From Chloroflexota bacterium (lineage in GTDB: Bacteria > Chloroflexota > Limnocylindria > Limnocylindrales > CSP1-4), in NCBI GenBank assembly GCA_013813905.1, contig JACCQX010000100.1:1-15877 (forward strand): DNA of 15,877 bases, written 5' to 3'. The translations under genes were made by a program, and so were the position numbers. Below the pieces are notes generated by a model, which worked only from the letters and a program-made list of their open reading frames with translations, did no database searches and was not told the DNA's origin. The first letter of the stretch is position 1. Every line of letters starts with the position of its first letter. Below are positions 1 to 9,537 of this stretch, one piece after another.

Positions 1-663
1 GACCACCAGGGCGAAGGCGAGCCCGTCGTAGCCCTTGTTGCCCACCGTCTGGAGCACCGTCGCGTCCAGGCGCGGCTCGTCGGCGAGCAGCTGCGTGAAG
101 CGGCGCATCGCCTGCACCCGCGGGTCGCTGCTGGCCGGATCGATCACCGCGCCGTCTCGTACCACGTTGTCGGCCACGACCAGGCTGCCCGGTCGCGTGA
201 GCCGCAGTGCCCAACCGAGATAGTCGGGATAGCCCTCCTTGTCGGCATCGATGAAGACCAGGTCGAAGGGCCCGGCGTCCTCGTCGGCCAGGCGCGCGAG
301 CGTCTCCAGAGCCGGTCCGACGCGCACCTCCACGCGCTCGGCGAGCCCTGCCCGCGTGAGATTGCTGCGAGCGACCTCGGCGTGCCGCGGATCCAGCTCC
401 AGCGTGACCAGGCGCCCATCGACCGGCAGCGCGCGCGCCAGCCAGATGGTGCTGTAGCCGCCCAGCGTGCCGACCTCCAGGATGCTCCGTGCCCCCTGGA
501 GGCGCGCCAGGAGGTGCAGCAGCTTGCCTTGGTTCGCGGCGACCTGGATGGCCGGCAGTCCTGCCGCCTCGCTGGCCTCGAGAGCCGCCTCCAGCACCGA
601 GTCGGGCGGTACGAGCAGATCGTTGATGTAGCTGTCGACCGCGGTCCATCGGTCCTGGGTCAT
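1..663 (-). CDS. SAM-dependent O-methyltransferase (caffeoyl-CoA OMT-like), 3' end cut by window edge
   Basis: Translating the minus strand from the ATG at 661-663 gives 221 residues without a stop up to base 1, so the C-terminus lies just outside. The family is the class I, cation-dependent Methyltransf_3 group, which methylates catechol-type hydroxyls using SAM. Visible motifs are the SAM loop EVGTLGGYSTIWLA (about 63-76), the acidic residue ending the next strand (VTLEL, 86-90), FIDADKEGY (137-145) and ADNVVRDG (164-171), where Asp139, Asp165 and Asn166 match the usual metal ligands. The last residues, NKGYDGLAFALVV, match the family's C-terminal strand, so only a few residues should be missing. 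A GGGAGG ribosome-binding site lies 5 nt before the ATG. It is divergent from the flavoprotein at 748 with an 84-bp gap. The substrate cannot be read from sequence; small phenolics are typical. Confidence 0.9.
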   Translation of the reverse strand, partial: MTQDRWTAVDSYINDLLVPPDSVLEAALEASEAAGLPAIQVAANQGKLLHLLARLQGARSILEVGTLGGYSTIWLARALPVDGRLVTLELDPRHAEVARSNLTRAGLAERVEVRVGPALETLARLADEDAGPFDLVFIDADKEGYPDYLGWALRLTRPGSLVVADNVVRDGAVIDPASSDPRVQAMRRFTQLLADEPRLDATVLQTVGNKGYDGLAFALVV

Positions 664-698
664 GAATCCCTCCCTGAAGGGTGCCTCCACGATCGGGC

Positions 699-708
699 GA
701 GACGTCTC
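699..708. promoter_or_regulatory. 10-bp perfect palindrome in a divergent promoter gap
   Basis: GAGACGTCTC is self-complementary and sits in the 84-bp gap between the divergent O-methyltransferase and oxidoreductase genes. It could be an operator shared by both. I see no convincing -35/-10 pair around it, and a 10-bp palindrome can occur by chance in GC-rich DNA. Confidence 0.22.
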
Positions 709-747
709 CCGCCAACGGTGGCACACTGCCGCGCGGTCCGCGAGACT

Positions 748-2196
748 GTGCAAGTGAACATCCTTGTCCTGGGTGGCGGTCCGGCGGGGGTCACCGCCGC
801 GCTTCGCGCCACCGAGCTCGGGGCGAGCGTCACCCTCCTGGAGCGGACCCTGCTGGGCGGCACCTGCACGGACGACGGATGCGCTCCGACACGTGTCCTC
901 GCCCGTGCTGCCCGCCTGGTGCGAGACGCAGCGCAGGCTCCAGCCTACGGCATCGCGCTACCGCCCGCCGAGGTGGACTTCGCCGCGCTCCTCAGCGAGA
1001 CGCAGCGCATCATCTATCGCCTCCATGAGAAGAAGCAGTTGCGCCACCACCTCGAGCGCGTCGGCGTCACGGTCCACGAGGAGACCGGCGAGGCGAGGTT
1101 CGTCGGCCCGCGGCGGATCGGCCTGCTCGATGGCCGGGAGTTCGAGGCCGACCGCATCATCCTCTGCGTGGGTGGCCACGCCCGACGCCTGCCGCTGCCC
1201 GGCGCAGAGCTGGCTCTGACGCACAGCGACATCTGGGGGCTGGATCGGCTGCCGCGCTCGATGTCCATCGTGGGTGGGGCCGCCACCGGCGTGCAGCTGG
1301 CCACCATCTTCGATTCGTTCGGCACACGGGTTCGTCTGCTGGAGCTGGCGCCGCGCCTGCTGCCCGGGGAGGATGCGCTCATCTCCAGCACGCTGGCCGC
1401 GTCGCTCGGGCAGCGTGGCGTGGAGATCCTGACCGGCATCGGCGGCGTCGAACGGCTCGAGCGACGAGCTGGCCGCATCCGCCTTATCTACCGCGATGCG
1501 GCCGGCACGGAAGAGGTCGCGGATGACGACGTCGTGGTCTTCGCCGTGGGCTGGCCGGCCAACGTCGAGGAGCTGGCCCTGGCGGCCTCCGGCGTGACCA
1601 CCGAGCGCGGCCGGATCGTGGTGGATGACACGCTGCGCACGACGGCCGAGGGGATCTTTGCCGCCGGCGATGTCACCGGCCGCATGATGCTGGTGCAGAG
1701 CGCCATCCTGGAGGGGCGCGTGGCGGCCGCCAACGCCGTCACCGATGGCCACGCGGTGGCCGGCCACCGTATAGTCCCCCATGGCGGCTTCACCGATCCC
1801 GAGTACGGAAGCGTAGGCCTCACGGAGGAGACTGCGGCGGGACAAGGGCCGATCGTGGCCGCCACGGTGCCCTACACCGACATCGACCGCGCGGTGGTCG
1901 ACGGACGAACGGAGGGCGCCTGCAAGCTCATCTTCTCAGCCGATGAAGGCAAGCTGCTCGGGGCGCACGTGGTGGGTGAGCAGGCCGTGGAGGTCGTCCA
2001 GCTGGCCGCGGCGGCCATGGCGGCGGGCATGACGGCCGAGGCGATCGGCCGGGTCGAGCTGGCCTACCCGACCTACACGTCGATCGTCGGGCTCACGGCA
2101 CGCCAGGCGGTCCGCCAGCTGGAAGGTCGAGAGCGGGTCCCGTCCGAGGCCCTGGAGCGGCCCTCGCCGGAGTGGGAGTCGACCTCCCGCGCCTAG
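748..2196 (+). CDS. FAD-dependent pyridine nucleotide-disulfide oxidoreductase (dihydrolipoamide dehydrogenase/MerA-like family)
   Basis: From GTG 748 the product has 482 residues, the usual size for this two-dinucleotide-fold family. The open frame extends upstream to about 382, but that part lies antisense to the methyltransferase and has no family similarity. GTG 754 is an equally possible start, and neither has a clear ribosome-binding site. FAD binding is shown by LVLGGGPAG (7-14). The redox pair is intact as GGTCTDDGCAPTR, Cys40 and Cys45 in a C-x4-C spacing. The NAD(P) fold is GGAATGVQLA (about 176-185), and the second FAD motif is EGIFAAGDV. The C-terminal interface motif reads AYPTYTS where lipoamide dehydrogenases and glutathione reductases have HPT with a His-Glu pair, so the usual catalytic base is absent. 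This argues against lipoamide as substrate. A soluble cytoplasmic NAD(P)H:disulfide or quinone/metal reductase is more likely. Its stop overlaps the converging gene by 4 bp. Confidence 0.88.
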   Translation: MQVNILVLGGGPAGVTAALRATELGASVTLLERTLLGGTCTDDGCAPTRVLARAARLVRDAAQAPAYGIALPPAEVDFAALLSETQRIIYRLHEKKQLRHHLERVGVTVHEETGEARFVGPRRIGLLDGREFEADRIILCVGGHARRLPLPGAELALTHSDIWGLDRLPRSMSIVGGAATGVQLATIFDSFGTRVRLLELAPRLLPGEDALISSTLAASLGQRGVEILTGIGGVERLERRAGRIRLIYRDAAGTEEVADDDVVVFAVGWPANVEELALAASGVTTERGRIVVDDTLRTTAEGIFAAGDVTGRMMLVQSAILEGRVAAANAVTDGHAVAGHRIVPHGGFTDPEYGSVGLTEETAAGQGPIVAATVPYTDIDRAVVDGRTEGACKLIFSADEGKLLGAHVVGEQAVEVVQLAAAAMAAGMTAEAIGRVELAYPTYTSIVGLTARQAVRQLEGRERVPSEALERPSPEWESTSRA

Positions 2197-2546
2197 GTCT
2201 CGGCAGTCTCCGCGGGGGCGGCTGCTTCCGGTGGCATAGGCTCGTCGACGGGCTCCAGATCGACCGTGCGTACCCGTCGCGATCGGCCGGCGTCGGTGCG
2301 AACGAGGGCCGCCGGGATCACGCCCCCTACCACGGACTCGACTACGGCGTCCTCACCCGAGTACAGGCCCGGCCCGACGATCCGCACACGATCGCCGGTC
2401 TTGATGTCGCCGCGACCGGCGCGTGCCTGCATGTTGATGGTGGCCACGGTAGGGCGGACCATCGGCGGGCCGCCTGCCACGCCGGGCGCGGGCGCGCGCT
2501 TCGTGGCTGTCCTGGCGGGCGGGTAGTTGACCTTGCGCTTTCGCAT
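2193..2546 (-). CDS. Small KOW/SH3-like domain protein
   Basis: The 117-residue product starts at ATG 2546 (an in-frame TTG three bases upstream is possible). GGAGG lies 8 nt before the ATG, inside the end of the upstream gene. The N-terminus is basic (MRKRKVNY, then Ala/Pro/Lys-rich to about residue 30). The middle, about 48-101 (IKTGDRVRIVGPGLYSG through VRTVDLEPV), looks like a KOW-type SH3 barrel as seen in NusG, ribosomal L24/L26 and other nucleic-acid-associated proteins. The tail is an acidic Glu/Pro/Ala stretch. It is the second gene of a two-gene unit: the preceding stop TGA and this ATG share one A (TGATG), which suggests translational coupling. Binding to RNA, DNA or ribosomes is inferred from the fold alone. 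The function is unknown. Confidence 0.72.
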   Translation of the reverse strand: MRKRKVNYPPARTATKRAPAPGVAGGPPMVRPTVATINMQARAGRGDIKTGDRVRIVGPGLYSGEDAVVESVVGGVIPAALVRTDAGRSRRVRTVDLEPVDEPMPPEAAAPAETAET

Positions 2547-2803
2547 CAACCACCCCTCCGCGGACGGGCTGGCTCCTTCGGCGGGCGGGGCTCATGGCCG
2601 GGTCGGGGCGGGCGCGGAGCGGTGCCCGGCGCCATGTCCGGCTGCTTGGGGGCTGGGCCGCGCTCTCGGGCCGCCTCCACTGATCGAGCGAAAGCTGCGG
2701 CCGTGGCCGACGGCACGCTGGCTCGCCACGCGGCTTCGATCTGGACCGCTCGCTCGTTCTCCTGGGCGCGCCGCTCGCGCTCTCGCTTCGAATGCTTGGT
2801 CAT
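2546..2803 (-). CDS. Small basic, Pro-rich hypothetical protein
   Basis: An 85-residue product from ATG 2803, with GAGG about 5 nt upstream. The frame is open further upstream, but that segment would fill the intergenic gap and looks non-coding. The first 50 residues are charged and Ala-rich (TKHSKRERERRAQENERAV) and likely helical. The C-terminal 35 are Pro/Arg-rich and probably disordered. No known family is recognised. It overlaps the next gene by one base, so both are presumably translated from one message. Its charge and its partner's KOW-like fold make a nucleic-acid-associated role reasonable, but this is a guess. Being short and low in complexity, it could be a spurious frame; the ribosome-binding site and the coupling argue for a real gene. 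Confidence 0.55.
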   Translation of the reverse strand: MTKHSKRERERRAQENERAVQIEAAWRASVPSATAAAFARSVEAARERGPAPKQPDMAPGTAPRPPRPGHEPRPPKEPARPRRGG

Positions 2804-2825
2804 CCGTACCTCGTTCGTCGTCACT

Positions 2826-2840
2826 CGGGGACAGTCCCCG
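2826..2840. promoter_or_regulatory. Inverted repeat, 7-bp arms, in a divergent gap
   Basis: CGGGGAC-A-GTCCCCG is a perfect dyad 23 bp upstream of the small minus-strand gene pair, in the 187-bp gap that separates it from the arrestin-like gene at 2991. A TACACT hexamer on the minus strand just beyond the dyad could be a -10 box, without an obvious -35. The dyad could be an operator or a short leader hairpin. I see no second copy in the window. Confidence 0.28.
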
Positions 2841-2990
2841 GGCGTCGTCCAGTGTACGCCCCGCGTTGACTTCGATGACCGGCGCCTGGGTCTCGGACGC
2901 GTTACCGGACCATTGGAAGGCGCCACGCGTCGCTCGACGTGCCACCATCAGCGCCTGAGGCATCACGCGTAACGGCATGGAGGATGAGCG

Positions 2991-3940
2991 ATGGGCCTGG
3001 GCGGCATCCTGGACAGCGGCGGCGACTGGACCCTGGAGATCGAGGGTGGCAGGGACGAGGCTGTGCCGGGCGGATCACTGCGCGGAACGGCGTCGTTCGT
3101 GGCCTCACGCCGCCTCGAGGCGCGCGGCGTGGCGGCCTCGTTAGTGGCGCACGAGGAATATGCCTACGAGGTGACCGATCCGTCGGCTCGCGGTGGATCG
3201 CGCGTGGACCGGCGCTGGGAGTCCAGCGACGCCTGGCGTCAGGAGCTGTCACTCTCGGTACCGACGGTCCTGGAAGCCGGTAGCCACCACTCGTTCCCCT
3301 TCGAGTTCGACCTGCCGCCCGACGCGCTGCCCAGCTTCCACAGCGGCGTCCTACGCCTCGAGTGGCGTCTGTCGATCTCCATGGACGTGGGCGGCCGTGA
3401 TCCGTCCGTCCAACGGGACATCGTGGTGCCTCTCAAGGCGGAGACCATCTCGGGCGTCGATCCCGCGGCGCTCGAGCAGCGGGTAGAGGGAGCGAGGGAC
3501 GGCGACGCCTTCACCATCTCCATCGAGCCCCGACCGCTGGCGCCCGGAGCCGCGTTCCAGGGCGCCATCGAGACTGCCCAGGAACTGGCCCCCGGCAAGA
3601 CCCGCGTGGAGGTCAAGCTGGTGGTCTCCACCGACTACAGCAGCGGTGGCTTCAACGTCGGCATCGACCTGGGCGGTGGTGTACGCGTGGAGTCGCTGGC
3701 GCGCCGGGCGGTCCACGAGCAGCGCGCCATCTGGACGGGCACGCTGACCGGGTCGGAACCCGCCGAGGGCACCCGCCGCTACGCCTTCGCCGGCCGGTTG
3801 CCCGACGAGCCGGTGGCTACCATCGTCCTGCCCCACGGATCGGCCAGGGCGATGGTCGACGTCGTCGTGGACCGCCGGCTACGACCGGACGTGCACTACA
3901 CCCGCCCGGTCGCCATCGGCGCCGCATGGAGCGAGCTCGC

Positions 3941-3968
<28 letters not shown>
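2991..3968 (+). CDS. Arrestin-fold protein, Spo0M-like
   Basis: 325 residues from ATG 2991, preceded by GGAGG at a 7-nt spacing. The protein is all-beta in character. The first half (about 14-150) contains GGSLRGTASF, a Ser/Asp-rich middle, then HSFPFEFDLPPDALPSF and LRLEWRLSISMDVGGRD, matching the pattern of arrestin-N/Vps26/Spo0M domains, where a proline-rich strand precedes a long LxWxL strand. The second half (about 175-300) has the same strand-rich texture and ends near HGSARAMVDVVVDRRLRPD. There is no signal peptide or membrane segment, so it should be cytoplasmic. In Bacillus, Spo0M affects sporulation and cytoskeletal contacts, and the role outside that group is unknown. The last 28 bp overlap the 3' end of the converging exported protein gene. 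Confidence 0.68.
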
Positions 3969-5947
<1,979 letters not shown>

Positions 5948-6365
5948 GGGCTGGCGAATCCTCCCTCCAACCAGAACACCGCTCGAATGAGCGGCGACGG
6001 TTGAGTCTTGGCCGTGAGCAGGAGTGGACCGAGGCGGCGCCGGCAGCCGGCGCCGAGGCGCCGGAGACGCGATGCCGAGGAGGACCGCCCTGGGGGATGG
6101 TCCGGGAGGCGTGATGCGGGCTGGGGCCCGCCAGGCTCCTGCTGGAACGGCGTTCTTTGGTTAGGTAGCTCTCCGTGGTGTGACGGGGCTGGTCGAGGCA
6201 GTATGCGCTGCGCGGGGGTGCAACGTCTAGTCCCTTTTTAACATGCCGCTGAAACACGCCACGGCGGCCGGCCCGTACCGGTCGGCGCGGGGAGTGCCGC
6301 CGGAAACCTCGGCGAGCGGGAGGGATGGATGCGAGACTGTCCGCACTTCACAGGCAAGGGGAAGC
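5948..6365. other. 418-bp divergent spacer with three strong hairpins
   Basis: No convincing gene lies here; small open frames are Arg/Gly/Pro-rich and lack ribosome-binding sites. Perfect or near-perfect inverted repeats are at 5979-5994 (CCGCTC, 4-nt loop, GAGCGG), 6035-6055 (9-bp arms CGGCGCCGG/CCGGCGCCG, 3-nt loop) and 6082-6103 (GGACC...GGTCC with an inner CCC/GGG). They would fold in the leader of the minus-strand exported protein if transcription starts near the AT-rich patch at 6230-6245. I compared the minus-strand leader with what I remember of the c-di-AMP and c-di-GMP riboswitches and found no match. Promoters for both flanking genes must lie here, but I cannot place them. Confidence 0.4.
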
Positions 6366-8384
6366 ATGGTCACAGATCGTCGAACGACGCAGGAGGATCC
6401 TACGCGGATGCCCGCCTACGCTGGCGCATCCCCGTTCCCACCCATCGCCGAGTACGGCTTCCTCTCCGACTGCGAGACCACGGCCCTCGTCGCCCCGAGC
6501 GGCAACGTGGAGTGGCTGTGCGTGCCGCGCATGGACTCACCCAGCGTGTTCGGCGCCATCCTTGACCGCGATGCGGGTGGCTTCCGTTTCGGTCCCGCCG
6601 ACGTCATGGTGCCCGCCGCGCGCCGCTATCTGCCCGGGACCATGGTGGTGGAGACGAGCTGGGGCACCCGTGGTGGCTGGGTCATCGTCCGTGACGCACT
6701 GCTCATGGGCCCCTGGGATCACCAGCGCGAGCGTGCCGCCACGCAGCGACGCGCCCCGACGGACTACGACGCGGGCCATGTCCTGCTGCGCACCGTCCGC
6801 TGTGTCAATGGTGAGATGCAATTGGTCATGGACTGCGAGCCGGTCTTCGACTACGGGCGCCTGCTAGGTCACTGGCGGTACGTGGGAGAGGGTTACTCCC
6901 AGGGCGTGTGCCGTGGCGAGGGAACGGAAGTCCAGTTGACGCTGACGAGCGATCTGAACATGGGCTTCGAGGGGCCGCGGGCCATCGGGCGGACCCTCAT
7001 CAAGGAGGGTGAGACCCGCTTCTGTGCGCTTTCCTGGGGCGACGCCAAGCCACCGCGCACCTACCAGGAAGCGTACGACCGGCAGGTCTGGACCGCACAC
7101 CACTGGCAGCACTGGCTGGCCCGTGGTCAGGTGCCCGACCACCCGTGGCGCTCCTTCCTGGAGCGCTCGGCGCTGACCCTGAAGGGCCTCACCTACGCGC
7201 CTTCGGGTGCCGTCGTGGCCGCCGCCACGACCTCACTGCCCGAGACGCCCCACGGGGAGCGCAATTGGGACTACCGCTATTCGTGGATCCGCGACTCGAC
7301 CTTCGCACTGTGGGGCCTCTACACGCTGGGCTACGACTGGGAGGCCAATGACTACCTCTACTTCATCGCCGACGTGGCCGAGCGCGACGAGCAGCTCCAG
7401 GTGATGTACGGGGTCGACGGCGAGCGTGCCCTGGAAGAGAAGATCCTGGAGCATCTGAGCGGGTACGAGGGCGCGCAGCCCGTGCGCATCGGCAATGGTG
7501 CGTATGACCAGTGTCAGCACGACGTGTGGGGTGCCGTGCTGGACTCGGTATACCTGCACACCAAGTCACGCGACCACCTCGATGAGCGCATCTGGCCCAT
7601 CCTCGTAAGGCAGGTGGAAGCGGCGCTCACGCACTGGCGCGAGCCCGACCGGGGCATCTGGGAAGTGCGCGGCGAGCCGAAGCACTTCACCTCGTCAAAG
7701 GTCATGTGCTGGGTCGCGCTGGACCGGGGGACCCGCCTGGCACTGCTGCGCGGCGACGCCGAGCTGGCCGCAAGCTGGCAGGCGGCCGCCGACGAGATCC
7801 ATGCCGATGTGTGCGCCAACGGGGTGGATGCCCGGGGCGTCTTCACCCAGCACTACGACACGGAGGCTTTGGACGCCTCGCTGCTGCTGGTGCCGCTGGT
7901 GCGCTTCCTGCCGCCCGAGGATGAGCGTGTGCGCCGGACGGTGCAGGCCATCGCGGAGGAGCTCACCAAGGACGGTTTCGTCATGCGTTACCGGGTGGAG
8001 GAGACGGACGACGGCCTCTCCGGCGAGGAGGGCACCTTCACCATCTGCTCCTTCTGGCTCGTCTCGGCTCTCGTAGAGATCGGCCAGCTGGACCGCGCCA
8101 GTCGCCTGTGCGAGAAGCTGCTCGCTCAGGCCAGTCCGCTGGGTCTCTATGGAGAGCAGATGGACCCCGAGAGCGGCCGCCACCTGGGCAATTTCCCGCA
8201 GGCCTTCACGCATCTGGCGCTGATCAACGCGGTGATGCACATCATCGGCGCCGACCGGGTCGCGGCCGGCCCCGCGCCGCTCTCGCCACGCACGCCGATC
8301 GAGCCGGATGTCGAAGGAACGGACGGTAGCGGCGAGGCGGCACGTGGTGACACGTGGCGCGATGGCGAGCACGAACGCTCGTGA
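6366..8384 (+). CDS. Glycoside hydrolase family 15 (glucoamylase/trehalase type)
   Basis: 672 residues from ATG 6366 (AAGGGGA close upstream). ATG 6408 is a strong alternative because AGGAGG lies 11 nt before it and homologues usually begin close to the PPIAEYGF segment. The frame is open from 6243, but that extra part is non-homologous. The N-terminal beta domain (about 20-260) begins ALVAPSGNVEWLCVPRMDSPSVFG, typical of bacterial GH15. The (alpha/alpha)6 domain contains NWDYRYSWIRDS (300-311), GIWEVRGEPKHF with Glu433 in the general-acid position, and GLYGEQMDP with Glu597 in the general-base position. There is no signal peptide, so it acts in the cytoplasm on maltooligosaccharides, glycogen-derived glucans or trehalose; sequence alone does not choose. 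It stands alone, convergent with the desaturase. The last 40 residues are charged and non-conserved. Confidence 0.9.
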   Translation: MVTDRRTTQEDPTRMPAYAGASPFPPIAEYGFLSDCETTALVAPSGNVEWLCVPRMDSPSVFGAILDRDAGGFRFGPADVMVPAARRYLPGTMVVETSWGTRGGWVIVRDALLMGPWDHQRERAATQRRAPTDYDAGHVLLRTVRCVNGEMQLVMDCEPVFDYGRLLGHWRYVGEGYSQGVCRGEGTEVQLTLTSDLNMGFEGPRAIGRTLIKEGETRFCALSWGDAKPPRTYQEAYDRQVWTAHHWQHWLARGQVPDHPWRSFLERSALTLKGLTYAPSGAVVAAATTSLPETPHGERNWDYRYSWIRDSTFALWGLYTLGYDWEANDYLYFIADVAERDEQLQVMYGVDGERALEEKILEHLSGYEGAQPVRIGNGAYDQCQHDVWGAVLDSVYLHTKSRDHLDERIWPILVRQVEAALTHWREPDRGIWEVRGEPKHFTSSKVMCWVALDRGTRLALLRGDAELAASWQAAADEIHADVCANGVDARGVFTQHYDTEALDASLLLVPLVRFLPPEDERVRRTVQAIAEELTKDGFVMRYRVEETDDGLSGEEGTFTICSFWLVSALVEIGQLDRASRLCEKLLAQASPLGLYGEQMDPESGRHLGNFPQAFTHLALINAVMHIIGADRVAAGPAPLSPRTPIEPDVEGTDGSGEAARGDTWRDGEHERS

Positions 8385-8385
8385 A

Positions 8386-8398
8386 GGGTCGGTGACCC
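8386..8398 (+). terminator. Short hairpin after the GH15 stop
   Basis: GGGTC-GGT-GACCC begins 2 bp after the TGA of the GH15 gene, in the 52-bp convergent gap. There is no T-tract after it, so intrinsic termination is doubtful. It may be an attenuating or 3'-protecting hairpin. Confidence 0.27.
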
Positions 8399-8436
8399 CG
8401 GCTACCTAGGCCCGCGCCGAGGGACCCAGGCCGTGC

Positions 8437-9378
8437 TCAGGCCGGCGCCGCGATGCGCGGCACGGAGGAGCGGACCAGCTTCTCCTCGAAGCGCTTCGCC
8501 GCTGCATCCAGCTCGTCGAGGTGCTCGGCCAGCCGCACCCGGGCCTGCTCGGCCCGCGCATCCAGACCAGTCAGCTCGAAGATCTTCCAGTGCCGCAGGA
8601 TGGGTAGCAGGATCTCATCGCGGTGCACGCGCAGATCGTAGATGCCGGCCTTGGCCATCTGCGTGGCCTTGCGCAGATAACCCTTGATACCGGCACCTGG
8701 CATCTGGAAATCGAGCACCTCATCGACGATGGCGACCACCGCGGCCGACGGCTCGATCTTGATGGCGGCAGCCAGGATGTCGCGATAGAAGACCATGTGC
8801 AGGTTCTCGTCGGCGGCGATGCGCACCATGATCTTGTCCGCCACCGGATCGTTGGAGTAGCGCCCGGTGTTGCGGTGGGCGATGCGCGTGGCCAGTTCCT
8901 GGAACGCTACGTAGGCCAGGCCGTGCAGCGTGTCGGGCGCATCATGGTCATAGCCCTGCTGGAGCTGGTACATGCGTCCTCGCTCGAGCATGATGGGGTC
9001 GATGTTCCGTGTGACCGTGAGGTAGTCGCGCAAGACGATGGCGTGGCGCCCCTCCTCCGCCGTCCAGCGACCGACCCAGTTGATCCAGGCGCCGTCGCCC
9101 TTGCCGAACATGCCGTGGATGAGCCGGTGGTAGGAGGGCAGGTTGTCCTCCGTGAGCAGGCCGATCTCGAAGGCCACCTGGGCAACACCCGTGAGCCGCG
9201 GCTGGTCGGGCGTCCAGGGCTCCTTGTCGAAGTCGCGACCCAAGCGGTAGGGGATGAAGTCGTGCGGGAACCACTCCTGGGCGACCTTGTCGTGACGGTC
9301 GTAGAGGCGGGCGGCCTCCGGCTCCAGCTGGATGAGAAGCCCGGGCTCGTCGTAGCTCGCTTCGGTCTTGATGGTCAT
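8437..9378 (-). CDS. Acyl-ACP desaturase (fatty acid desaturase type 2)
   Basis: 313 residues from ATG 9378 with a weak AAAGG site upstream. It is a soluble di-iron enzyme of the ferritin-like fold that inserts a double bond into acyl chains on acyl carrier protein, using oxygen and reduced ferredoxin. All six iron ligands are visible: Glu77 (TEDNLPSYH), Glu109 and His112 (EEGRH), Glu161 (AFQELATR), Glu191 and His194 (DENLH). Length matches the bacterial family (DesA/Stearoyl-ACP desaturase-like). The C-terminal 70 residues form helices with a Glu/Arg-rich end (DELDAAAKRFEEKLVR). FabI, in the same pathway, is encoded 3.6 kb away on the same strand, but they are not in one operon. The substrate chain length and double-bond position cannot be inferred. 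Confidence 0.93.
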   Translation of the reverse strand: MTIKTEASYDEPGLLIQLEPEAARLYDRHDKVAQEWFPHDFIPYRLGRDFDKEPWTPDQPRLTGVAQVAFEIGLLTEDNLPSYHRLIHGMFGKGDGAWINWVGRWTAEEGRHAIVLRDYLTVTRNIDPIMLERGRMYQLQQGYDHDAPDTLHGLAYVAFQELATRIAHRNTGRYSNDPVADKIMVRIAADENLHMVFYRDILAAAIKIEPSAAVVAIVDEVLDFQMPGAGIKGYLRKATQMAKAGIYDLRVHRDEILLPILRHWKIFELTGLDARAEQARVRLAEHLDELDAAAKRFEEKLVRSSVPRIAAPA

Positions 9379-9537
9379 CGTGCGCCTTTGGATCCTTCCC
9401 GCGGCCGAGGGGCGCCCACGTCGGGCGGCCGCTCACGACCTGTCACTGCCCACCTTACCCGCGTTGGCAGCGGAAGGTCCAGAACATGTGCGCGCTTGCA
9501 GCAGTCTTCCGGCTCAGTGCCGTAGCGCCGGTACCCC

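Noticed and set aside
382..747. Long in-frame extension of the oxidoreductase gene upstream
   Set aside because: It runs antisense to a well-supported O-methyltransferase, and no family member has such an N-terminal part; the Rossmann motif starts right after GTG 748.
958..1845. Minus-strand open frame of 295 codons
   Set aside because: It lies fully antisense to the oxidoreductase, is rich in His/Gln/Asp without domain pattern and has no ribosome-binding site; long shadow frames are expected at this GC content.
5948..5975. GGATTCGCCAGCCC on the minus strand as the end of a c-di-AMP riboswitch
   Set aside because: Only a few bases resemble the conserved 3' segment, and the other conserved blocks are missing in the leader.
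6229..6242. T-run CCCTTTTTA as a plus-strand terminator
   Set aside because: No adjacent GC stem precedes it in the right place and no plus-strand gene ends nearby; more likely part of an AT-rich promoter patch.
6243..6365. N-terminal extension of the GH15 gene
   Set aside because: The 41 extra residues resemble nothing in GH15 proteins, and better ribosome-binding sites precede ATG 6366 and ATG 6408.
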